From: Ignavibacteria bacterium
GTDB lineage: Bacteria > Bacteroidota > Ignavibacteria > Kapaibacteriales > UBA4661
Direction of reading: 5' to 3'
NCBI GenBank assembly: GCA_013298375.1
Contig: JAAFHM010000162.1
Coordinates: 1-9,715 of the forward strand
Length of the DNA: 9,715 nt
The stretch's first letter is position 1. Each line of letters opens with the position of its first letter. Of the stretch, positions 1-5,904 are shown piece after piece. The notes under the pieces are model-generated. The model made no database searches. It worked only from the letters and a program-made list of their open reading frames with translations, and had not been told where the DNA came from. A program made the translations under genes and the position numbers.

Positions 1-394
1 TTCCGGCAATCAAAGCACCAGCGGAGTGCTTTGCATAAATTTTTTGCATTAAGGCGCTTTTTTGAAATACTTCCACAAGTTTGACTTGGTCGCCACCAGT
101 AAAGAAAAACGCATCGCACTCGTCCACCATTGCGTGGTATTGCGGTGTATCGGCATCGCCGACATATCGGGCGGCAATAACGTGTGTTTTGGGAATCCCC
201 ATTTTGGTAAAAATTGCCGCGTATTCGTCGCCAAGTTCTTTTCCGTAGGTGCTGGCGGTTGGAATAATGCCGATGCACGTGGCATGACTATTTTCTGCAA
301 CATATTGCAGCACCAATTTTTTCTTCATTTTATCCTCGTTCCCTCCGATAATGACGAGTAATCCTTTCGTAGAAGTCCATTCCATGCGGTTCAT
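1..394 (-). CDS. cphB: Cyanophycinase (peptidase S51), N-terminal part, cut by the window edge
   Basis: Known family role: an intracellular serine peptidase that hydrolyses the storage polymer cyanophycin (multi-L-arginyl-poly-L-aspartate) to beta-Asp-Arg dipeptides. Seen here: 131 codons reading leftward from the ATG at 394. An N-terminal strand ends in GGNEDK (residues 17-22), matching the family's GGaEDK block. IIPTAS follows at 43-48, then FFFTGGDQ at 96-103, the signature loop of the family. The frame leaves the window after ALIAG, and the next codon begins with A. The catalytic GTSAGA elbow would therefore start exactly at the edge, with the G present and a Thr codon possible next. The start at 394 is chosen because it keeps the GGNEDK block and has AGAAAGG just upstream; a second in-frame ATG lies at 385. 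It is divergent from purH. A broader S51 peptidase or cyanophycinase-like protein is the alternative, because the catalytic half is not visible. Confidence 0.85.
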   Translation of the reverse strand, partial: MNRMEWTSTKGLLVIIGGNEDKMKKKLVLQYVAENSHATCIGIIPTASTYGKELGDEYAAIFTKMGIPKTHVIAARYVGDADTPQYHAMVDECDAFFFTGGDQVKLVEVFQKSALMQKIYAKHSAGALIAG

Positions 395-511
395 AGCCTT
401 TCTTCGTTGTGAAACAAGTTGCTGTTTGCCAGCACAGCATTCTTTCATACAGCCCGAAGAGCAGTGCAGAAAAAGTGCTGTTTGAGTAGTAATACATAAT
501 TACGCTCACAG

Positions 512-543
512 CGAAAATACAATTTTTTTGCAAAATATACAAC
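512..543 (-). promoter_or_regulatory. Candidate Bacteroidota-type promoter for cyanophycinase
   Basis: Reading the minus strand, GTTG (543-540) is followed after 20 bases by TATTTTCG (519-512). The Bacteroidota consensus is TTTG, 19-21 bases, TAnnTTTG; the -7 box here has one mismatch. Transcription would start near 505, giving a leader of about 110 bases before the ATG at 394. Found by eye; such AT-rich boxes can arise by chance. Confidence 0.4.
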
Positions 544-613
544 TTTTTGGCAATTTTATTGCAAATTTTATCAAAAAAGTCGGGAAATATTCATTTTATT
601 TTCGTGCTATTTT

Positions 614-645
614 GTTGCGGATTGTCGAATGGGGTTGTAACTTTG
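614..645 (+). promoter_or_regulatory. Candidate Bacteroidota-type promoter for purH
   Basis: GTTG at 614-617 is followed after exactly 20 bases by TAACTTTG at 638-645, a perfect match to the Bacteroidota -7 box TAnnTTTG. Transcription would start near 650, giving a leader of about 95 bases before the purH ATG at 745. The position supports the ATG at 745 over upstream in-frame starts, which would precede or overlap the promoter. Confidence 0.5.
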
Positions 646-744
646 CGTTGCTTTATGCATAAGCGCTCGGTACAAAGTATAACGCCCCAAAGCCATAGCG
701 CTAAAATTACCCGAATATTTTTTGCTTATCTCATTCTTCATTCC

Positions 745-2358
745 ATGTTACACCCATCCACGCACCGCATCGGCAAAGCACTTCTCAGTGTTTCCGACAA
801 AACAGGTCTTATTGCTTTTGCCCGCAAGCTCGTTGAGCGCGATATTCAGATTATCTCTACCGGCGGAACAGCGCTTGCGCTGAAGGAAGCAGGTATTCCC
901 GTTGTGAGCATTGCCGAAGTGACAGGGTTCGATGAAATTTTGGATGGTCGCGTTAAAACGCTGCATCCTTCTATTCATGCGGGTTTGCTGGCTGCGCTGG
1001 ACAACCCCAAGCACGTGCATCAGTTGGAAGCGAATATGATTCAGTCCATTGACCTTGTGGTTGTGAATCTCTATCCTTTCGAGAAAACGCTGGAAAATCC
1101 GGCTTCTTCGCATGAGGACATTATCGAAAATATTGATATTGGCGGTCCGGCGATGATTCGGGCGTCCGCAAAAAATTATCGTTGGACGGCAGTTGTCACC
1201 AATCCAAACCGCTACGACGAGATTCTTGATGCGCTGCATCTCCACGCCGGAACATTGCCCGAAGAACTCCGCTTGGAACTTGCGTTTGAAGCATTTACGC
1301 ATACGGCGCATTATGACGGGATGATTTCCCAGTATTTTTCCCGCAAAAGCTCATCAAACCACGCTGCAACGGATATTTCTCCTGCGCCCCTGCCAAACGT
1401 TTTTCCGCTTGCTTTACGGAAAGACCAAGATTTGCGATACGGCGAAAACCCGCATCAAATTGCAGCTCTCTACCAGCAATCCGGCAATGACGCATCGTAT
1501 CACCGTATTTTTCAATACCTGCACGGCAAAGAACTTTCGTACAACAATCTTCTCGACATGGACGCAGCAGCAAAGTTGGCGTTGGAGTTTTCGGTGATGG
1601 AAAATGATGAAACGGTTGTTATTATCAAACACACCAATCCATGCGGTGTTGGGTCGGCAAGAACGCTGAAAGATGCGTATTTGAAGGCATATTCTTGTGA
1701 TACCACATCCGCTTTCGGTGGTATTATCGCTTTTACGAGCAAACTTGACCTTGAAACCGCGAAAATCGTTGATGAAATTTTCACCGAAGTCCTGATTGCG
1801 CCGAGTTACGAGCCTGAGGCACTGGAACTGCTCCAACAAAAGAAAAATCGGCGCTTAATGACGGTTGATTATGCGCTACTCAAAGCCGCTCTACGCCTTG
1901 AGATAAAAGCAATCGCTGGCGGAGTATTGGTGCAAAGCGCAGACAATCTTCTTTGGAACGCGACAGAAATGGAAATCGTGACGAAGCGCACTCCCAGCAA
2001 TGATGAGCGCCAAGCCCTCGAATATGCGTGGCGCATTGCAAAACACGTGAAATCGAATGCCATTGTCTATGCCGCTCCAGACCGCGCTTTAGCCATTGGC
2101 GCAGGGCAAATGTCGCGTGTGGACTCCGCCGCCATAGCAGCGCGTAAGGCGGAAGCAGCAGGAATCAGCCTTGCGGGTTCGGCAGTTGCTTCGGACGCAT
2201 TTTTCCCCTTTGCCGACGGCTTGTTGGAAACGGTGAAGGCTGGCGCAACAGCCGTGATACAGCCGGGCGGTTCAGTGCGCGACGCAGAGGTTATTGCTGC
2301 CGCCGATGCGCACGGAATCACGATGGTTTGTACGGGAATGCGGCATTTCCGGCATTGA
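745..2358 (+). CDS. purH: Bifunctional AICAR transformylase / IMP cyclohydrolase PurH
   Basis: Catalyses the last two steps of de novo purine synthesis in the cytoplasm: formylation of AICAR with 10-formyl-tetrahydrofolate, then ring closure to IMP. The N-terminal cyclohydrolase (MGS-like) domain shows ALLSVSDKTG, STGGTALAL, GRVKTLHPSIHAGLLA, VVNLYPFEKT and IDIGGPAMIRASAKN. The C-terminal transformylase domain shows LRYGENPHQ, GKELSYNNLLD, the catalytic Lys-His pair at residues 295-296 (IIKHTNPCGVG), SAFGGIIAF, AIGAGQMSRVDSA and the family's terminal MRHFRH. Starting at 745 gives 537 residues, close to the usual 510-530. The open frame extends upstream to 547, but those 66 codons do not resemble PurH. 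No Shine-Dalgarno sequence precedes the ATG. All key motifs are intact, so the gene appears complete and functional. Confidence 0.98.
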   Translation: MLHPSTHRIGKALLSVSDKTGLIAFARKLVERDIQIISTGGTALALKEAGIPVVSIAEVTGFDEILDGRVKTLHPSIHAGLLAALDNPKHVHQLEANMIQSIDLVVVNLYPFEKTLENPASSHEDIIENIDIGGPAMIRASAKNYRWTAVVTNPNRYDEILDALHLHAGTLPEELRLELAFEAFTHTAHYDGMISQYFSRKSSSNHAATDISPAPLPNVFPLALRKDQDLRYGENPHQIAALYQQSGNDASYHRIFQYLHGKELSYNNLLDMDAAAKLALEFSVMENDETVVIIKHTNPCGVGSARTLKDAYLKAYSCDTTSAFGGIIAFTSKLDLETAKIVDEIFTEVLIAPSYEPEALELLQQKKNRRLMTVDYALLKAALRLEIKAIAGGVLVQSADNLLWNATEMEIVTKRTPSNDERQALEYAWRIAKHVKSNAIVYAAPDRALAIGAGQMSRVDSAAIAARKAEAAGISLAGSAVASDAFFPFADGLLETVKAGATAVIQPGGSVRDAEVIAAADAHGITMVCTGMRHFRH

Positions 2359-2556
2359 GTGAAAGTAGGCGCTGATGATTATCAGCTCGCTTGTACACAG
2401 CATTATGACAGCAATACAGCGATTGGAGACTTTTGGGGGCGGAAAAGAAAGAAAATGTTCTTGCGCAAAAAACATTCTCGTATATTGCCATTGCGCTTGA
2501 CAATACGCCCTCGCACGATGTCTTTTCGCAGTCGCCTACTCTTAAAAACCGCACTC
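2359..2556 (+). other. Gap between purH and the double receiver gene
   Basis: These 198 bases stay open in the frame of the next gene, beginning with a GTG directly after the purH stop. Translated, the stretch is Arg/Lys-rich and resembles no known domain, so I treat it as non-coding leader. In-frame ATGs at 2455 (preceded by a purine-rich run) and 2518 remain possible alternative starts. No good promoter match was found. Confidence 0.5.
2371..2386 (+). terminator. Short stem-loop after purH, possible weak terminator
   Basis: GCTGAT (2371-2376), a 4-base loop and ATCAGC (2381-2386) form a perfect 6-bp stem 12 bases after the purH stop codon. It lacks a following T tract, so intrinsic termination is uncertain. 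It may only stabilise the 3' end, or be chance. Confidence 0.25.
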
Positions 2557-3462
2557 ATGGCAAGTACTCCCCATTTAATACGACCATCCGACACCCAAGC
2601 ACCTATCGTTGAGGTAGCTAGCAACTTCCCAACCTCAAATATTCCCGAGCAGAGTCTTGGCGGAACAACTACGACCGCAGCAGGGCAAAAATCTGTTCTT
2701 GTTGTTGACGACAATGAGGATAATCGCTATTTAGCGCTCCATTTTCTCAATAATCTTAAACTCGACGATGGTACGACAATCGTTGCCAGTGTTGCTGTTA
2801 ATGGCATTGCAGCCGTTGAAGCCGCACAGCGTCAGCGATTCGACGTTATTTTGATGGACGTTCAGATGCCTTTTTTGGATGGTTTGGGCGCAACAGAACA
2901 AATACGGGCTTTTGAACGAGAACACGGGCTTCAGCGCACTCCTATCATTGCGGTCACAGCGCTCACCATGGAGAATTATCGGGAACTCTGCTTAGAGAAA
3001 GGTATGGATGATTATCTGTCCAAACCCGTCAAAAAGCAACAATTTCAGACTATGGTCAAACAATGGATTAATAAAAAGCCTCTCGTTCTCATCGCCGACG
3101 ACAGCGAGGATTATCGCTGGCTTCTTCAGATGCAATTTGAAAAAACAAGGCAGTTTTCCTTGCTTTTCGCTACAACGGGTCAAGAAGTGCTGGCTGTGTG
3201 TCAAAATCACAGCGTTGAAGCTATCATTTTGGATATGCAAATGCCCAATCTTACCGGTTATGACGTTGCGCCTATCGTGCGCCAAATGGCTGCCTTCAAA
3301 GACATTCCAATTTGGGGACTGACTGCCCATGAAGACCCGTCGGAAATACAAAAAGTCTTGGCTGCCGGATGTGACCGATGCTTTACCAAAAGTGGCATTG
3401 GCGTTATTCGTCAAATTATTGCCGATTTGACACTTCAACTTCTGCCGCTTCAAACGCTATAA
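2557..3462 (+). CDS. Tandem double receiver (REC-REC) response regulator without output domain
   Basis: A two-component phosphorelay protein of 301 residues from the ATG at 2557. After a Ser/Thr-rich leader of about 45 residues, receiver 1 (about 47-170) shows the acidic pair D51/D52, phospho-acceptor D101 in LMDVQMP, T134 in AVTALT and K156 in SKP. Receiver 2 (about 177-295) shows D181/D182, phospho-acceptor D226 in LDMQMPNLTG, T256 in GLTAHED and K278, where the usual Lys-Pro is Lys-Ser. Both receivers keep every residue needed for phosphorylation. No DNA-binding, kinase or enzymatic output domain follows, so it probably acts by phosphotransfer or protein contact. The histidine phosphotransfer gene begins 10 bases after its stop, a likely partner. 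The start is uncertain: the frame is open back to 2359 with ATGs at 2518 and 2455. I chose 2557 because it gives the shortest leader and a context (CACTC-ATG) like neighbouring starts. Confidence 0.85.
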   Translation: MASTPHLIRPSDTQAPIVEVASNFPTSNIPEQSLGGTTTTAAGQKSVLVVDDNEDNRYLALHFLNNLKLDDGTTIVASVAVNGIAAVEAAQRQRFDVILMDVQMPFLDGLGATEQIRAFEREHGLQRTPIIAVTALTMENYRELCLEKGMDDYLSKPVKKQQFQTMVKQWINKKPLVLIADDSEDYRWLLQMQFEKTRQFSLLFATTGQEVLAVCQNHSVEAIILDMQMPNLTGYDVAPIVRQMAAFKDIPIWGLTAHEDPSEIQKVLAAGCDRCFTKSGIGVIRQIIADLTLQLLPLQTL

Positions 3463-3472
3463 TGCTGGACTT

Positions 3473-3784
3473 ATGCAAGAGAATATTGTTCATATTTCAT
3501 CCGATTTAGAGGCGCTTTTGCCGCGTTATCTCAAAAATCGGCAGACCGATTTGGAAACCCTTCAGGGCGCTTTCCAAGCGGGTAATCTTGAGCAAATTCG
3601 CTCTATCGGTCATACGCTCAAGGGTTCTGGCGCTTCCTTTGGGCTTGATGCTATCAGCGCCTTCGGGCGCTCGCTCGAAGAAGCGGCAATAGCACACGAC
3701 GGCACACAACTACAAACAACACTTGATAATTTGGCGACGTTTTTAGCCACATTGAAAATTATTTTTGTTGAAGAAGAATCATAA
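3473..3784 (+). CDS. Histidine phosphotransfer (Hpt) domain protein
   Basis: A stand-alone Hpt protein of 103 residues, the usual size for a single four-helix Hpt domain. It relays phosphoryl groups between receiver domains in the cytoplasm. The signature is GHTLKGSGASFGL, with phospho-accepting His47 followed by the Lys and Gly residues typical of the active helix. Flanking amphipathic helices (about 8-40 and 60-100) fit the fold. It starts 10 bases after the double receiver gene, so the two are very likely co-transcribed and may exchange phosphate with one of its receivers. No Shine-Dalgarno sequence is seen, and translation may be coupled to the upstream gene. No sensor kinase lies in the window, so the relay's input is unknown. 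Confidence 0.9.
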   Translation: MQENIVHISSDLEALLPRYLKNRQTDLETLQGAFQAGNLEQIRSIGHTLKGSGASFGLDAISAFGRSLEEAAIAHDGTQLQTTLDNLATFLATLKIIFVEEES

Positions 3785-3809
3785 AACCGTACCTCACTTC
3801 CAAGAACTC

Positions 3810-5864
3810 ATGCCGCTATTGGCGGAATCGTCATTACCATCGACTATGCTTGCATCCAGCCCGTCAACATTGCCTTTGTTAGACCAAGTACAAAGAATTG
3901 TCGGCAATCGGCAAGGTATCCTTGACCGTTTTCGCCCCACGCCCACGTGCGCACTAGCGTATTATGAGGATAAAATGCGAGTTCGCGCAGCCTTAAGCCC
4001 GCTTGAGTTAGCGCTATTCGATTACTGCTTGCAAAAGGAAGGAAAAGAATTTGCCCTCAAAATTATTCTCCCATTAGCACAGTCCAATGCCGCGGAGGAC
4101 GCGATGTCGGAAGCATTCAGTACGCTGCCGAGCAATCTTCGCAATGCCAGCGTTGTGTTTGTTTGCTATATTGCCCACATTCTTCAACAACAAAAACTTT
4201 TCGATGATCTGTGTATGTGCCTTGAGCCAGGTGCCGTCACAGCTCTTCGATATTTGTCCATTGAGGCGCGGTCGGCTCCGGTGGACGAAATGGAGAAACT
4301 CACGGGCGAAACAATCGTGACCTATAACAAACGAGGTCAGTACTTTCAGCCTACGCATAATATGCATTATGCCTTGTTCGTTTATGAAGGGACGATATAT
4401 GATACAAAACTACGAACCTCGCGCTTCCGTCTCTACTTGCCTTCTGCTATGCGTACGTGCATTCGCAAACGATTTTTACAGGAAGCCGCCTCGTCACTGC
4501 CAAGCATTGATGCTCTTCCCGACGATACGGCTACCTTCCACTATAATGCCGAGGCGGTTATTCTTCAGAATGCCAGCATACTGTGGTCGTATATCACGCT
4601 TGGCAAAGTAGAAAACAAGCCGGGCAAAAAACGTAAACCAACCAAACCATCGTTACGGGAAATGAAGACGATGTGCGGGTTCCAAGAATTTTTCCCCGCC
4701 GACGCAAAAGAGATGGACACGCTGACGGCAGAAACGTTTGTGGAGTTCTTACGGGCTGTGCCGCAGACTATTGACACGACCTCGCCTCTTGAGCTTCTTC
4801 AAGCCTGGTTTGAAGCCTATCGCAAAGGAAAGTATCGCATCAAGGAAATGTTATTAGGGCATTTATACGATTTGAATGATAGACGAACATTGAAGGCGCA
4901 TCAAGAGGAGATTATCACGCTGCTGAAACTCTTCCCGTCGCAGAAGTGGGTTCCGATCGAAAGCCTTGAATTTTACGGTAAAAATCACAGCGACGAATTA
5001 GATATTGCGACCAATGAAAGCCATGATTTTTATATTTTGCAACCGTCCGAGCATAATCCAAGTTCTCGCTACTATACGTCTCGGGGCATTCACCCCACAC
5101 AATATAACGATGCTGTGATTACGCCAATGCTCAAAGGGATGATGTTCTTTTTTGCGGCATTCGGTATTGTGGAAATCACCTACGATATGCCCTTGAATAT
5201 CCTGCTGCAACACGGCTCGAAACCCTATTTATCGGTGTACGATGGCTTAAAGGCAGTACGAATAACGCCACTCGGCGAGTTTATTCTTGGTACAAAAGCC
5301 GATTATACGCCGTCCGATGAGATAACACCACTTGTATCGCACAAGGTTAATTTTGATGAACAACGCCTTATCGCCAGTATTCACCCCGACGATAAAGTTC
5401 GCCAAATGGTGGTTTCGCGCTATATGAAGCCTCTGACGCTTGCCGCCAGCACCACGAGTCAGCCCGGAGCGGAATCAGCACCACGCCTTTACTACAAGAT
5501 GAACTACGACGTATTTTTGACGGGCTGCTCTAAAAAACGCGAAATCGAGGACAAAATTCGTGATTTCCGCGCTCAAATGCTGGCAAACGACCAAGTGCTG
5601 CCGGAGCGATGGGAAGGCTTTTTTACCGATGTCGTCGCAAAAGCCGCACCACTCAAAAAACTTCCGAATCTCGTCGTCTTTGCGCTTTCGTCTTCGCCGG
5701 AACTCATCACTATTTTGACCCAAGATGAGGTATTGCGAAGCATTATTCACAAAGTTGAAGGCTTCCGCATTGCCGTTGCCCAAGAGGACATTGAGACGCT
5801 CTACAAGCGCCTTCGCGGTCATGGCTACCTCATGCAGGAGATAGAGAAAACTTCTAAAAAATGA
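3810..5864 (+). CDS. Large uncharacterised protein with winged-helix and XPB-N-like C-terminal regions (SNF2 partner, copy A)
   Basis: I do not recognise a named family over the full length (684 residues). Residues about 206-296 align by eye with the gene at 8868, sharing FxxYxPxAxR (206), FHY (243), an I-G-E pattern (257-268), a Gly-Lys-Lys/Lys-Pro stretch (272-279) and E-x-x-P (293-296). The phrase FPSQKWVPIESL (about 378) resembles the Leu-Pro-x-x-x-Trp-Val element of bacterial helicase-associated proteins. Residues about 428-493 look like a winged helix ending in ITPLGEFILG (485-494). The last 125 residues, from YYKMNYDVF (561), contain LPERWEGFF and a final L-x-x-x-L-x-x-x-GYL, as in XPB N-terminal/helicase-associated domains. 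No membrane segment or signal peptide is seen. The start is uncertain: TTG codons at 3765/3768 overlap the Hpt gene, and ATG 3846 is also possible. It ends 40 bases before the SNF2 gene, suggesting a functional partner. A DNA- or helicase-binding role is inference. Confidence 0.8.
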   Translation: MPLLAESSLPSTMLASSPSTLPLLDQVQRIVGNRQGILDRFRPTPTCALAYYEDKMRVRAALSPLELALFDYCLQKEGKEFALKIILPLAQSNAAEDAMSEAFSTLPSNLRNASVVFVCYIAHILQQQKLFDDLCMCLEPGAVTALRYLSIEARSAPVDEMEKLTGETIVTYNKRGQYFQPTHNMHYALFVYEGTIYDTKLRTSRFRLYLPSAMRTCIRKRFLQEAASSLPSIDALPDDTATFHYNAEAVILQNASILWSYITLGKVENKPGKKRKPTKPSLREMKTMCGFQEFFPADAKEMDTLTAETFVEFLRAVPQTIDTTSPLELLQAWFEAYRKGKYRIKEMLLGHLYDLNDRRTLKAHQEEIITLLKLFPSQKWVPIESLEFYGKNHSDELDIATNESHDFYILQPSEHNPSSRYYTSRGIHPTQYNDAVITPMLKGMMFFFAAFGIVEITYDMPLNILLQHGSKPYLSVYDGLKAVRITPLGEFILGTKADYTPSDEITPLVSHKVNFDEQRLIASIHPDDKVRQMVVSRYMKPLTLAASTTSQPGAESAPRLYYKMNYDVFLTGCSKKREIEDKIRDFRAQMLANDQVLPERWEGFFTDVVAKAAPLKKLPNLVVFALSSSPELITILTQDEVLRSIIHKVEGFRIAVAQEDIETLYKRLRGHGYLMQEIEKTSKK

Positions 5865-5904
5865 AATACACACTTACTTTCATCAATTTTTTGCTCTTCG
5901 TTCC

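Larger units (their letters stand above)
395..744. other. Divergent intergenic region between cyanophycinase and purH
   Basis: These 350 bases hold no convincing gene. The AT-rich core (about 510-600) has candidate promoters firing both ways and three TTGCAA-like words (528-533, 547-553 with one inserted G, 559-564). The cyanophycinase side (395-505) has a short stem-loop candidate (TGCTGT 420-425 with ACAGCA 434-439) and a 9-base direct repeat. An open frame continues upstream of purH from 547, but its translation resembles no known N-terminus and a promoter candidate lies inside it. Confidence 0.7.

Noticed and set aside
10..27. HSAGA in the cyanophycinase fragment as the catalytic serine elbow
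   Set aside because: The true motif GTSAGA normally follows a hydrophobic stretch ending in AG. Here that stretch is ALIAG at the very edge, so the nucleophile lies just outside the window and HSAGA is a coincidental look-alike.
547..744. N-terminal extension of PurH by 66 codons in the same open frame
   Set aside because: It has no resemblance to PurH, includes the best promoter candidate (614-645), and would make the enzyme about 70 residues longer than usual. The ATG at 745 is preferred.
748..1311. 187-codon antisense open frame within purH
   Set aside because: It covers the conserved cyclohydrolase domain on the other strand and shows no recognisable protein features.
2454..2476. AATGTT/AACATT inverted repeat around TTGCGCAA
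   Set aside because: A short 6-bp stem with an 11-base loop; the inner palindrome has a slightly different axis and no T tract follows. Too weak to call a terminator or operator.
2497..2525. TTGACA as a sigma70-type -35 box before the receiver gene
   Set aside because: No TATAAT-like box appears 16-18 bases downstream, so it is probably chance.
3427..3463. TTGACA and TATAAT just before the Hpt gene
   Set aside because: The spacing is 25 bases, too long for a sigma70 promoter, and both lie in the conserved end of the receiver coding region.
3765..3809. TTG start for copy A overlapping the Hpt gene
   Set aside because: No ribosome site precedes it and the added residues look like read-through of the Hpt end in another frame. 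The ATG at 3810 is simpler.
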